A stretch of DNA of 64,000 bases from Agriterribacter humi (GCF_009192765.1 NZ_VOHQ01000001.1:310001-374000), one strand, 5' to 3'; numbered from the stretch's first letter, positions 35,501 to 45,068 are shown. Notes: generated from the letters alone by a model not told the origin. Translations and numbers: made by a program.

Positions 35501-35749
35501 GGTATCCGCCGGGCCGGGAAGCACATAAGGAAAGTCTTTTTTTTCACGGGAATACCCAACCAGGAAAAATTTATCTTCAAAACCAAAATCATGCTCAATA
35601 AATTTTTTGAACCCATCAGGAGCTAAAGAAAATTCATTTGCCGAATTATCGGCAACACCTATACGCCATAATGTATCCTGTTTTTCCGTTGCTGTTGCAT
35701 ATCCCGTTATTGAAATCGTTAACAGGCATAAAAAAAATAATTTTATCAT
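32561..35749 (-). CDS. GH92 glycosidase with N-terminal galactose-binding-like domain, secreted
   Basis: The product has 1062 residues, the largest of the three GH92 proteins here. A signal peptide (MIKLFFLCLLTISITGYATA) precedes a domain (about 25-215) like domain III of PL4 rhamnogalacturonan lyases (WRIGVADNSANEFSL, then GSWIMFDDIRLEGD), then a linker (about 225-320). GH92 starts at YVDTRIGTGHSRWMIAPGPW. The His block reads HIHEWTMGG; catalytic-type segments are NTMEYSYDDW (near 780) and LGDEDQGQMSAWF (near 950). An exo-alpha-mannosidase is expected. It forms a two-gene operon with the six-hairpin hydrolase, 166 bp after the SusD end on the same strand. Confidence 0.9.
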   Translation of the reverse strand: MIKLFFLCLLTISITGYATATEKQDTLWRIGVADNSANEFSLAPDGFKKFIEHDFGFEDKFFLVGYSREKKDFPYVLPGPADTWGGTWPTSGWRTNEVNILFGVEDVPGKGTYTLIIELADYAKKFLPLIKISINNQSVKQQLTATGYDPSTQKSPSLNEPYIDTLSITGNGKHATHKTIEIPVESGVIKKGGNCITIEVLQGSWIMFDDIRLEGDLLKIEKPGKCFVRNVKAANYELLQEGKKVQPLLVNIEHLQGLPGLNVELDGQTIFKEQLEKGNYEFEAPMPAVETAQQSKYRILADGKLVEEGVVERSAQKLQTPADYVDTRIGTGHSRWMIAPGPWMPFSMVKLSPDNQNAGWQAGYQPSYESIGTFSHIHEWTMGGLGIFASNGTLKTTIGDELLPGSGYRSAIDKSTEEAPVGYYKVQLKDYDIKAELTATTRCGFMRFTFPANRDSSRILVDLHIPSEYDYQLKEISVRKISDYRIEGFAHQFSPNVWSTDADQDYTVHFVLEFDKPFQSIGGWTNDSVSYGDHFLAKDIKNAGFFLQFDAKANPVVQIRSGISLVSINNAGLNLKTEITMPFGWDFEAVRQHQSHEWNDIFNRVNITTTNRQEKVRFYNSMYRSICSRNTWSDINGQWKGTDGKIQQLKSPDDVALGCDAFWNTFWNLNQMWNLITPEWSNRWVNSQLAMYDAYGRLAKGPAGMNYIPVMVGEHEIPMMVGAYQMGIRNFNASKLLEAAVNMQTIPAKKIYTGFAGNRDLTEYMKHKYVPSDKGRFSNTMEYSYDDWTVGQLAKSLGQKELYAKFNDRGYWWKNTIDEDGYCHMKLSDGKWAPDFNPFRSGANEEYVEGNAWQLTFFVPQDVPALVNLIGKQKFIDRLEWGFEASEPWRYNGMNDQYWDYPVVQGNQQSTHFAFLFNWAGKPWSTQKWSRSILERYYGYGIGNAYLGDEDQGQMSAWFVMAALGLFQTDGGCNANPVYEIGSPLFEKIEIDLDNRFGRGKKFVIEAKGASRRNMYVQSAVLNGKALKSFKFPASELLKGGSLILQMGATPNKKWGIDNKQK

Positions 35750-35915
35750 ACTGATCTTTTGAGCTTACTTATTTTTATTTCAAGAAAAGTATCGGCGGTG
35801 CATAGGGTTTGATATCAACTCAAGACCACACTTATATAAAAGTCCAATGGCAGGTTTCCCCGCCATTGGCTTCAACTTCATTAACCCGGAAAAATTCGTT
35901 CAGTACAGATAAGCT

Positions 35916-37754
35916 TTAGTAGCCCGGATTTTGTTCTAAAGCGTTATTGCTTTTTTTAATCTCATCATTGGGAATAGGGAAGCGGTAGTAATGGTCTCCT
36001 TTCCACGGCTTTCTTACTTCCGCTTCAGGTATTACACCATATGTATAGGTCAATTTACCTAAAAGATCGCCTGCCTGAGCGCCGGTCCAGTCCATCTTAA
36101 CACTGGTAAGTCCCCTGATAGGAATATCAATGTTACCCGGGGCTGCTTTCCAGCGCATAAGATCAAAGAAACGCTGATCTTCCAACTGTAATTCTATTGC
36201 CCTTTCATTCCTGTAATCTCTCACAAGATCTGCGCCCGTACTGGTGATATCCGGCATATTGGTAGATGGCCTTTGCCTTATCTTATTGATGTACTCGCGG
36301 GCCAACGGTTCGTTTTCCAATGCAATCTGAATTTCTGCATAGTTTAAATAAAACTCCGTTAACCGCATAAATACAGTTACCTGGTTATAGTTAAAATCAA
36401 AGCTTGCACGAGGACCATCGAAATCAAGCAGCCTTCTGAATGTATAACCGGTTTGCACTCTCCAGTGAAATGGCGTTAGCCCTTTTACCCAATAGGTTTT
36501 GGAATCCCTGCCAAAATCAAAAAGGGTTTGCCCGTTTTCGGCATCCACCTTATTAGGGTTGGCATAAGGAGGGGCGTTGTCGGGATTAGGATTGGCATCC
36601 TCCCAATATTCGTAAACCCTGTGCGTGGTTTTTGATCCATCCTGGATAAATACCGGACCCGCACCGGGATAGAGAATAGAAGTATAATACCGGGGGTCCC
36701 TGTTGTCATTGGGTTTTTGCGGATCATAACCCGAAGCCGCGTTTACCGTTATACCATCTGCCTGGTAGGGATATTCGCCATTTTCCATTTGAAACATATT
36801 GACAAACCTTTGCGTTGGCATCAAACGTTGTCTTGCATCAAAACCGGAAGGCCAGTAATCGTAGTTATAACCCCAGTCCGGTATCCTGGTGGCGGGAGTA
36901 AACGATTTCCCAAAAATGGTCTCGTCATTTTTTAATGGCTTTATAAACAAGTCTGCGGTTGACGAATGCAAAGCATAGCCGGCATCTATTACCGCTTTGG
37001 TTGCAACTTCTGCTGCCTGCCATTTTGATTTGTCATTGGTGGGATTATTTAAAGGACTCGCTGCATACAATAATACTCTTGCTTTTAGAGCGAGTGCCGC
37101 GTTCTTGCTGATCTTTCCTTCATTTACAGGTACGCCATCCAGCAACGTTATGGCTGCATCGCATTCGCTCAATACGAATGCAACACATTCATCGTAGGTG
37201 TTCCGGGGTGTATCAAAGCTTTCTTCATCGAGCTTAAAACTTTTTGTAATGAGTGGAACGCCGCCATAGGTACGCATTAACTCAAAGTACATCCATGCTC
37301 TCAAAAAATGCACTTCACCTTTCATAGGATCAAGTTTGGACTGATCAATATCAGAGGTCTCTACCTTTTCAAAAAAAATATTTGCCTTCCTGATATAGCT
37401 GTATTCTTCGTTCCAGATGTTGGTAAGATCGGTAATATTATCAGGGGTGATAATACCATCTATATATTCGCGGATACCCGCAGCCCTGTCGTGTGTCTCC
37501 GGTTGTGAAACTGCTACATCGGTTAAGGCTTCAAAACCACCTGAGCCGGGACTCCATGGCGGTTTAATACCATTGTAAATATTGTATACGTAATTCTGCA
37601 AAAAAGTGGCATCGCCAAAAACAGCATCTTCAGATATGGCATCCAAAGGCTTTTTATCCAGCAGGTCGCGATTACAGGAAATAATCGTGGTAACGCAAAT
37701 GAGCGACAAGACCGCGATTTTCTTCATTGTTTTATCCATTGATAAATATTTCAT
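35916..37754 (-). CDS. susD: SusD/RagB family outer-membrane lipoprotein
   Basis: The product has 612 residues if it starts at the ATG at 37754; ATGs at 37739 and 37727 are also possible. A lipoprotein signal KKIAVLSLICVTTIISCNRD carries the lipidated Cys, followed by the usual LDKKPLDAISEDAVF. Helical TPR-like repeats (FLRAWMYFELMRTYGGVPL) and the C-terminal RagB region (YRNERAIELQLEDQRFFDLM) identify SusD. It binds glycan on the cell surface as the lid of the SusC channel. It starts 10 bp after the susC stop and is the second gene of that operon. Confidence 0.95.
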   Translation of the reverse strand: MKYLSMDKTMKKIAVLSLICVTTIISCNRDLLDKKPLDAISEDAVFGDATFLQNYVYNIYNGIKPPWSPGSGGFEALTDVAVSQPETHDRAAGIREYIDGIITPDNITDLTNIWNEEYSYIRKANIFFEKVETSDIDQSKLDPMKGEVHFLRAWMYFELMRTYGGVPLITKSFKLDEESFDTPRNTYDECVAFVLSECDAAITLLDGVPVNEGKISKNAALALKARVLLYAASPLNNPTNDKSKWQAAEVATKAVIDAGYALHSSTADLFIKPLKNDETIFGKSFTPATRIPDWGYNYDYWPSGFDARQRLMPTQRFVNMFQMENGEYPYQADGITVNAASGYDPQKPNDNRDPRYYTSILYPGAGPVFIQDGSKTTHRVYEYWEDANPNPDNAPPYANPNKVDAENGQTLFDFGRDSKTYWVKGLTPFHWRVQTGYTFRRLLDFDGPRASFDFNYNQVTVFMRLTEFYLNYAEIQIALENEPLAREYINKIRQRPSTNMPDITSTGADLVRDYRNERAIELQLEDQRFFDLMRWKAAPGNIDIPIRGLTSVKMDWTGAQAGDLLGKLTYTYGVIPEAEVRKPWKGDHYYRFPIPNDEIKKSNNALEQNPGY

Positions 37755-37764
37755 ACGACTATTA

Positions 37765-40700
37765 TTAAAAAGTAATATTAAGACCAGCACTTACTGTTCT
37801 CATTATAGGATATACGCCACCGTTACCGGTTTGCGGTGCTGTTTCCGGATCTCCTGCGCCATATTTTTTAAGGTTATTAAATACCATAAACAGGTTATCA
37901 CCTGAAACATATAGCCTCAACGCGGAAATTTTGAATCTTGTCATCAGGTTTCCGGGAAGTGTATATCCCAATTGAGCTGTTTTTAAACGCAGCCAGCTTG
38001 AACTGTGATAATAAAAATCGCTGTTGGAACCCGCGAACCCGGTTGGAGAAATCATCGGAAGCTCAGCATTTGTATCGTCTAATGAAAAACTATTCAGCGC
38101 TACATACCTCAGTCCATTACCGTTGGCGCCCGAATTAAATCCATTGCTCAGGCGCCACTTAGCCCCACTCTGCCCTGCGAATAACAGAGAGAAGTCAAAA
38201 TCTTTATAATCTAATCCAATGTTAAATCCAAACTGCATTTTTGGAAGAACGGCACCGGCATTTACGGTTGTATTAAACATATACCGGTCATTGCTGGTTA
38301 TTTCACCATCATTATTGAGGTCGGCAAAGATCAACGCTCCAACTGTAGCACCAGGATAGCTGGGGTATTTATCTAAATCTGCCTCCGTTCTGTAAATACC
38401 GGTTGCCTTATATACCAGGGCGGAACCGAGCGGTTGACCTTCCAGTTTCTGGTACGGTTCCGATTGCGGTGTTTCGTCAAAATATATAATTTTATTTTCG
38501 GTATAGGCAAGGTTTGCATTTAACATTATATTTACCTGTCCTACATTCTGTCTGTATCCTGCCTGAACTTCAAATCCTTTATTATCCATTCTTCCAATAT
38601 TCTCATCCGGTAATATCAGTCCGGTATACCCGGGAATGGATGCTTGTCTCCTTCCGAGGATATTGGTCGTTTTGGTTTTATATAAGTCCAGTTCAAATGT
38701 TAACCTGTTTTGCAAAAAACCTAATTCCAAACCCAGATCAGTTGTTTCGCTTACTTCCCAGGTAATATTAGGGTTGGGCGTTGATGTAGCTGCAATGCCG
38801 CGGGCATCTGCTCCATTAACAACCCATCCTGCTGAATAGCCAAATGCTCCAATATATTGGAAAGGATTTACCCTGTCGTTGCCCAGTTGCCCCCATGAAG
38901 CCCTTATTTTAAAGTTACTGAACAGGTTTTGCGGCATAAAGGATTCTTTGCTGACTACCCATGCAGCAGAAGCCTGTGGAAAAAAGCCATACCGGGTATC
39001 TTTGGGGAAAATAGGTGAGCCATCATAACGGGCACTGAACCCAAGCAGATATTTACTTCTGAATTCGTAGCTGGCGCGCCCAAAATAATTTCGCCGCGCA
39101 TTTTCTGCGGCTCTTCCGTCAGTATTCCAGTTGTTGCGGTTAGTGCTGCCGGCGAATAGTTGATCAAGCAATGGAGAATCATAACCCAGGCGTTGTGCCC
39201 AGAAGTTATTGGTTTTGTAATCCATTTGTTCATAAGCAACAAAAATTCCAATCTTATGGTCACTGCTAATCGTTGCATTATAAGAAAGCTTGATATTATT
39301 GGTAATTCTCTGGCTTTGATAAAAATCTTCTCTTAAGCCTATATCCTCAACTGTCCTTGACTCCTTCTGTACAATTGAATCAGTATTAGGAACTCTTTCA
39401 TAATATGGCCAGGTATAATTAAACACCTTATCGTAATTAAAGGTTTTAACTATATTCGAAAATCCATCCAATGTCAGTCCGTTCACATATGGGATATTCC
39501 ATTTAAAACGAATCGTACCACTCAAAATATCTGCTTTATACTTTCTGTAGCCAGGGCTGAGTAATCTTGCTACGGGATTCAGGTGCGACCATCCCTCGCC
39601 GGGATAACGATAATCCCCTCCGATATACGCTTCCTGCAAAGGACTGGTGGATGCAAAAGCACCCACATCTCCACCTGGGCCGCTTTGCGGAAGTTCCGTA
39701 TTTTTTTCGCGGCCCGACAGATCAAAGCCAACTTCAAAATTATCCGTCACGGAAACATCTATATTGCTTCTTACATTGTATTGTTTAACTTGCGTTTTAC
39801 CATCTCCCCTCATAATACCCCCCTGGTATGCCGTACCGAGAGATACAAAATATCTTATTTTATCGGTACCTCCACGCATGGTTATGGATTGCCTGTTTTG
39901 CGGAGCAGGTGCGTCAACCAGTGCATCATACCAGTTTTCCGCCCTTCTTGTGCCATTTTTAAATGCGTCAATCACTTCCTGTGGAAAATCCGGCGTAGTG
40001 CCTTCCAGTTCTCTTCTTTTGTTTAATACATCTATATATTCAAACACATCTCCTGATTTTACTTTCGCCGCAGGTGATTGCCATCCAAATGAGGTACTAA
40101 AATCAAAGGCAGCTTTTCCCGACTTCCCACGTTTTGTAGTAACTAATATAACACCGCCGGCAGATTGTGCGCCATAGATAGCCGCTGATGCATCTTTCAA
40201 AACAGAGATAGATTCGATGTCGTTAGGATCTAAACGGTTCAAACCATCCGGGTCGGCATTGGCCACCCCATCTATTACTATCAGGGCGGAAGTATTTCTA
40301 TACGTTTTAGCACCGCGTACAAGAATCTGCGCATCATCAAAACCCGGAGCGGAGCTTTGCTGGGATACAAATAAACCGGGCAGCCTACCGGCTAAAGAAT
40401 TGGAAACAGAAAGATTGGTTGATTTTTTTATTTCAGCACCTGTTGTTTGTACAACGGCATTGGTGAGTTCAGATTTTCTTTGCGTACCATACCCCACTAC
40501 AACAACATCATCCAAACTTTGTGAAACGGATGCCAGCTCCACATTTATGTTTGTTTGTGCACCTACCTTTATCTCTTTGGCCGTATATCCTACAAAAGAA
40601 ACAACCAGTATACTGCTTCTGTTCCTGATGCTTAACCTGTAATTTCCATTCGCATCTGAAATGATGCCATTGCTGGTGCCTTTTTCCAGCACATTGGCCC

Positions 40701-40923
40701 CGGCTATAGGATCGCCATTCTCGTCTGTTATTTTTCCCGAAATAACAATATCCTGAAAATTGTAAGCGCTATGCCCGGCAGGAAGGAGGACTTCTCTGGT
40801 ATTGATTATTGGCGGGTTGCTATCATTTGCCAATAATACCGGACATGAAAAGAACGAAAGAATAAACCCGCAAAGAGCACACCTGGTTCCGGACCAAATG
40901 CGTGGCAGCAGTTTTGATTTCAT
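37765..40923 (-). CDS. susC: SusC/RagA TonB-linked outer-membrane transporter
   Basis: The product has 1052 residues from the ATG at 40923. A signal peptide (CALCGFILSFFSCPVLLA) is followed by a CarboxypepD-reg-like domain (about 60-140: ISGKITDENGDPIAGANVLE), the TonB-box region DDVVVVGYGTQRKSELTNAV, the plug (GRLPGLFVSQQ, then DPNDIESISVLKDASAAIYG) and a beta-barrel ending in the aromatic terminus AGLNITF. It imports oligosaccharides across the outer membrane with energy from TonB. There is no STN domain at the N-terminus, so signalling to an anti-sigma factor is not expected. Its long AT-rich upstream region holds a candidate GntR operator. Confidence 0.95.
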   Translation of the reverse strand: MKSKLLPRIWSGTRCALCGFILSFFSCPVLLANDSNPPIINTREVLLPAGHSAYNFQDIVISGKITDENGDPIAGANVLEKGTSNGIISDANGNYRLSIRNRSSILVVSFVGYTAKEIKVGAQTNINVELASVSQSLDDVVVVGYGTQRKSELTNAVVQTTGAEIKKSTNLSVSNSLAGRLPGLFVSQQSSAPGFDDAQILVRGAKTYRNTSALIVIDGVANADPDGLNRLDPNDIESISVLKDASAAIYGAQSAGGVILVTTKRGKSGKAAFDFSTSFGWQSPAAKVKSGDVFEYIDVLNKRRELEGTTPDFPQEVIDAFKNGTRRAENWYDALVDAPAPQNRQSITMRGGTDKIRYFVSLGTAYQGGIMRGDGKTQVKQYNVRSNIDVSVTDNFEVGFDLSGREKNTELPQSGPGGDVGAFASTSPLQEAYIGGDYRYPGEGWSHLNPVARLLSPGYRKYKADILSGTIRFKWNIPYVNGLTLDGFSNIVKTFNYDKVFNYTWPYYERVPNTDSIVQKESRTVEDIGLREDFYQSQRITNNIKLSYNATISSDHKIGIFVAYEQMDYKTNNFWAQRLGYDSPLLDQLFAGSTNRNNWNTDGRAAENARRNYFGRASYEFRSKYLLGFSARYDGSPIFPKDTRYGFFPQASAAWVVSKESFMPQNLFSNFKIRASWGQLGNDRVNPFQYIGAFGYSAGWVVNGADARGIAATSTPNPNITWEVSETTDLGLELGFLQNRLTFELDLYKTKTTNILGRRQASIPGYTGLILPDENIGRMDNKGFEVQAGYRQNVGQVNIMLNANLAYTENKIIYFDETPQSEPYQKLEGQPLGSALVYKATGIYRTEADLDKYPSYPGATVGALIFADLNNDGEITSNDRYMFNTTVNAGAVLPKMQFGFNIGLDYKDFDFSLLFAGQSGAKWRLSNGFNSGANGNGLRYVALNSFSLDDTNAELPMISPTGFAGSNSDFYYHSSSWLRLKTAQLGYTLPGNLMTRFKISALRLYVSGDNLFMVFNNLKKYGAGDPETAPQTGNGGVYPIMRTVSAGLNITF

Positions 40924-41227
40924 AACAAGCAATTAATTTTTAATAAAAGTTAAACCTGGATCTGTTTTTTGGGGTTACAGGGGTTCGCAACTAACCAGTC
41001 ATTTTAAAGATTCACCTGGCTTACTAAGGGCTGTTTATTTTTTTTCCCATATGCTGGTACCTGCTGATTTTGTTTCAATTGATACTATAATAAATGGCTG
41101 TTTACAGAGGCTTCCTTTTAAAAGAGGGTTTTCGTTCAGTCAGCAAAATTCTACGGGTATTCATTCTATAGCCAGTGCAGGTAGCGATGTAAGTAGCATA
41201 TCAACAAAGCGCCAAACTCAAAAATCA

Positions 41228-41241
41228 ATATGTATATACAT
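41228..41241. promoter_or_regulatory. Candidate GntR (HutC-type) operator, copy 2
   Basis: ATGTATATACAT (41230-41241) is a perfect 12-bp palindrome with the GT-N4-AC core, in the divergent region between susC and the FG-GAP lipoprotein. It overlaps TACATTTG (41237-41244, plus strand) and sits just after a minus-strand TATATTTG (41261-41254); both match the Bacteroidota -7 element, but neither has a well-spaced -33. It shares 12 of 14 bases with the 21071 site. The rest of 40924-41495 shows no gene. Confidence 0.5.
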
Positions 41242-41495
41242 TTGTACTTAATTCAAATATAATAGAAAAAAATACAATTCACATTTTTTTTTGTTTATTT
41301 TTAAAATCCGGTGTGAGATGGTATTGGTTTTCTTCCTAAAACAGTTTTATGAGCCATTTAGTAAGACATTGACTTCTAACATTTTATACCCCATATATGA
41401 TTTTTCGGCTCCATCAGCCATAAAAAAATATTTATACCCCAAATCAAACCAGCTCAAATTAATTCCACAACTTCAATTGCCAAATGATTCAATGT

Positions 41496-44400
41496 ATGAA
41501 ATCCATTTTTTACTGCACGCTGTTTTTTCTTTTCTTTTCTTCCTGCAGGCAAAATACTGAACTGTTTCAACTGATCTCCCCTGAACATTCTGCCATTCGC
41601 TTTAATAATAAGATAACAGAGAATGATTCTATTAATCCTATTGACATAACCAACTTGTATAACGGTGGAGGCATTGGTGCGGGTGATTTTAACAATGATG
41701 GCTTACAGGATATTTACTTTACGGGAAGCAGGGTACCCAATAAATTGTATTTGAACAGGGGAAAGCTAAAATTTGAGGACATTACAAATAGTGCGGGGGT
41801 AGATGGCAATGGTAAATGGTGCAGGGGAATAGCTGTTGTGGATATCAATAATGACGGTTGGATGGATATGTATGTTTGCGCATCCATGGATAAAAACCCA
41901 GAAAGGAGAAAAAACCTGCTTTACATTAACAAGGGTCTGGATAAAAAAGGATTGCCTTTTTTTAAGGAACAGGCTGCCGCTTATGGATTAGATGATACTA
42001 CGCATTCAACCATGGCAAGTTTTTTTGATTACGATAACGATGGCGACCTGGATATGTACCTGGCGGTGAACGAGATCCTCCCAAACATAAACCCCTCCGT
42101 TTTTAAACCCAAAATTACAGACGGATCTTTTCCCAGTACAGGAAGGCTTTACAGGAATACTATGGATACCCTGGCAGGCCATCCCGTATTTACCAATGTT
42201 ACCAAACAGGCAGGACTTACTTTAGAAGGATATGCACATGGGGTAACGATTGCAGATATCAATAAAGATGGCTGGAAAGATATTTTTGTGACCAATGATT
42301 TTATTTCAAACGATCTGTTGTATGTAAATAATCATGACGGAACTTTTACAGATAAAGCTGCATCTTATCTTAAACATACTTCTGCAAACGGAATGGGACA
42401 GGATATTATAGACATCAATAACGATGGGCTGTCTGATATAATAGAATTAGACATGAGCCCGGAAGACAATTACCGTAAAAAAATGATGCTCAATTCAGGG
42501 AGTTATCAAATATTTCAACTGAACGACTTCTTTAAATACCAATACCAGTATGTAAGAAATACACTACAGGTTAACCTGGGACCAAGTGTACAATCAAATG
42601 ATTCAATTGGCGACCCGGTTTTTAGTGATGTCGGTTTCTTTTCAGGCATTTCGGAAACAGACTGGAGCTGGGCTCCGTTAGTTGTCGATTTTAACAATGA
42701 CGGACTTCGGGATTTGGTAGTTACCAATGGTTTTCCAAAAGATATAACGGATCACGACTTTATCGTTTACCGGCAGGAACCTACACCTATTGCTTCCAAA
42801 TCCAGCATCCTGGCGCAGATCCCGGAAGTAAAAATTCACAATTACGCTTTTCAGAATAAAGGCAATTGCAGCTTTAGCGATGTGTCGGGCGATTGGGGCT
42901 TAAACAAAGTTTCCTTTTCAAACGGCGCGGTATATGCGGACCTGGATAATGACGGCGACCTGGATATGGTTATCAATAATATCAACGATGAGGCTTTTGT
43001 TTACGAGAATACATTGATGGATTCAAAGGAAAATAAGAAGCATTATTTATCCGTGCAATTAGCAGGTGATAGTTTAAACGTAAATGGAATAGGTGCGTGG
43101 ATCGAAATTTATTATGGTAATAACCAGCAGGCGTATGAGCAAACGCCTTACCGGGGCTACCTCTCTTCTATCCAGTTAAATCCTCATTTTGGACTTGACA
43201 CAGTAGCCCTGATAGACTCCCTGATCATTAAATGGCCCGACGGAAGCAAAGAGCTGATAAAAAATGTAGCCGCTGACCAAACATTAAAATTGAATAAAAA
43301 GAATGCCAAAGACCGTTATGACTGGCGAATCCCTGCTATAGCAGAACACACGCTATTTAAAGATGTTACAGCATCACTGGGCATTCAATATAAACATTCG
43401 CAAATGGATTATATTGATTTTAATATTCAAAAATTATTGCCCCACAAATTTTCTGAATATGGGCCATCCCTGGCTGCCGGAGATGTGAATGGCGATGGGT
43501 TGGATGATATAATTGCCGGAGGGAATTCTTTATTTGCAACAACGCTGTTATTGCAACAGCATAACGGTTCATTTTTACAAAAAGCGATAACACAGCCAAC
43601 CGAATTAAGGGATGTGCATTACCAGGATATGGGAACCATCCTGTTTGATGCAGACGGAGATGGTGACTTGGATCTTTACCTGGCGCGGGGTGGATATGAA
43701 AGCAAACCTAATACGGCGGCTTACCGGGACCAGTTTTTCATCAATGACGGAAAAGGCAATTTTACAACCGATTCCCTGGCGCTGCCAAAAAATTTTGTAA
43801 GCAAATCGTGTGTAAGAGTTGCAGATTATGATAAGGATGGAGACCTTGATCTTTTTATTGCCGGCAGGATAGAACCCTGGAATTATCCCAAAGCAGTATC
43901 CAGTTCTATTTACAGGAACGATTCAAAAAACGGGCGTATACAATTTTCTGATGTAACCGGCGATATTGCGGGTGAATTAAAAAACATCGGGCTGGTGTGC
44001 GATGCCCTGTTTACAGATTTTGATAATGATGGCTGGCCGGACCTGGTGCTGGCCGGAGAATGGATGCCGCTTACCTTTTTTAAAAATGATAAGGGTAATT
44101 TTAAATATGTAACTGCAAAAACAGGTTTGTCCAATGAAGTTGGATGGTGGAACAGCATTGCGGCAGGCGATTTTGACAATGATGGAGATATTGATTATAT
44201 AGCCGGCAACCTGGGTCAGAATTCTTTTTATAAGGCAAGCGCCCAATACCCGGTATCTGTGTATGCCAAAGACTTTGATAAAAACAATAGCTACGATGCC
44301 TTCATGTCGTTATATCTTCCCGCCAGCCAGGACTCTCTTGCAAAAAAAGAATTTCCGGCGCACTTAAGAGATGATGCTATAAAGCAGATGACAGCCATAA

Positions 44401-45068
44401 AGGCGAAGTTCCAGAATTTCAAATCGTATGCCGGGGCTACGATGGACCAGTTGCTTACTAAAGACCAGTTAAAAGATGCATTAATATTAAGGGCCAATAA
44501 CTTCAGTTCGAGCTATTGCAGAAATGATGGTGATGGTAAATTCACTTTAGTACCCCTGCCTTTTGTGGCTCAAATGTCTGCTTTGAACGGTATGATAACA
44601 GATGATTTTGACGGAGATGGCAACCTTGATGTAGCTATGAATACCAATGACTATGGATCGGAAGTAACAACAGGACGTTACGATGCACTGAATGGTTTGA
44701 TACTGAAAGGAGACGGCAAAGGAAACTTCATCCCTCAATCCATTCTTGAAAGCGGCATTTTTATTCCGGGTAATGGCAAGGCATTAATAAAATTGAGAAG
44801 TGCAAATGGCAAATACCTGCTGGCTGCGGCACAAAACCGTGCCCCGCTGAAAGTGTACACGCTTAAAAAAGATATTATTAATATTCCTTTGCAACCGCAT
44901 GAGGTAAGTATTGAAATAGTTTACAGAAATGGGAAAAAGCAAAGGCAGGAATGTTATTATGGTTTTTCCTTTCTGTCGCAATCAGCAAGATTTTTGAGTA
45001 TTGATAAGCATATTGCCTCCGTAATTATTTCGGATAGCAAAGGCAGAACAAGGAAGCTGGATTTTTAA
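41496..45068 (+). CDS. CRTAC1-like FG-GAP repeat lipoprotein with ASPIC/UnbV domain
   Basis: The product has 1190 residues from the ATG at 41496, chosen for its lipoprotein signal MKSIFYCTLFFLFFSSC. At least 12 FG-GAP/VCBS calcium-binding loops are visible (DFNNDGLQD, DINNDGWMD, DYDNDGDLD, DVNGDGLDD, DYDKDGDLD, DFDGDGNLD). They form one propeller before and one after an ASPIC/UnbV domain near 520-600 (GIGAWIEIYYGNNQQ, then IIKWPDGSKE). Such proteins are often encoded beside SusC/SusD in Chitinophagaceae and are thought to be surface glycan- or protein-binding. It is transcribed away from susC across a shared regulatory region. Confidence 0.9.
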   Translation: MKSIFYCTLFFLFFSSCRQNTELFQLISPEHSAIRFNNKITENDSINPIDITNLYNGGGIGAGDFNNDGLQDIYFTGSRVPNKLYLNRGKLKFEDITNSAGVDGNGKWCRGIAVVDINNDGWMDMYVCASMDKNPERRKNLLYINKGLDKKGLPFFKEQAAAYGLDDTTHSTMASFFDYDNDGDLDMYLAVNEILPNINPSVFKPKITDGSFPSTGRLYRNTMDTLAGHPVFTNVTKQAGLTLEGYAHGVTIADINKDGWKDIFVTNDFISNDLLYVNNHDGTFTDKAASYLKHTSANGMGQDIIDINNDGLSDIIELDMSPEDNYRKKMMLNSGSYQIFQLNDFFKYQYQYVRNTLQVNLGPSVQSNDSIGDPVFSDVGFFSGISETDWSWAPLVVDFNNDGLRDLVVTNGFPKDITDHDFIVYRQEPTPIASKSSILAQIPEVKIHNYAFQNKGNCSFSDVSGDWGLNKVSFSNGAVYADLDNDGDLDMVINNINDEAFVYENTLMDSKENKKHYLSVQLAGDSLNVNGIGAWIEIYYGNNQQAYEQTPYRGYLSSIQLNPHFGLDTVALIDSLIIKWPDGSKELIKNVAADQTLKLNKKNAKDRYDWRIPAIAEHTLFKDVTASLGIQYKHSQMDYIDFNIQKLLPHKFSEYGPSLAAGDVNGDGLDDIIAGGNSLFATTLLLQQHNGSFLQKAITQPTELRDVHYQDMGTILFDADGDGDLDLYLARGGYESKPNTAAYRDQFFINDGKGNFTTDSLALPKNFVSKSCVRVADYDKDGDLDLFIAGRIEPWNYPKAVSSSIYRNDSKNGRIQFSDVTGDIAGELKNIGLVCDALFTDFDNDGWPDLVLAGEWMPLTFFKNDKGNFKYVTAKTGLSNEVGWWNSIAAGDFDNDGDIDYIAGNLGQNSFYKASAQYPVSVYAKDFDKNNSYDAFMSLYLPASQDSLAKKEFPAHLRDDAIKQMTAIKAKFQNFKSYAGATMDQLLTKDQLKDALILRANNFSSSYCRNDGDGKFTLVPLPFVAQMSALNGMITDDFDGDGNLDVAMNTNDYGSEVTTGRYDALNGLILKGDGKGNFIPQSILESGIFIPGNGKALIKLRSANGKYLLAAAQNRAPLKVYTLKKDIINIPLQPHEVSIEIVYRNGKKQRQECYYGFSFLSQSARFLSIDKHIASVIISDSKGRTRKLDF

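Noticed and set aside
41254-41277. Minus-strand promoter for susC from TATATTTG and an upstream TTG
   Set aside because: The spacing between the two elements is only 13 bases, well short of the usual 19-21; only the -7 match is mentioned.
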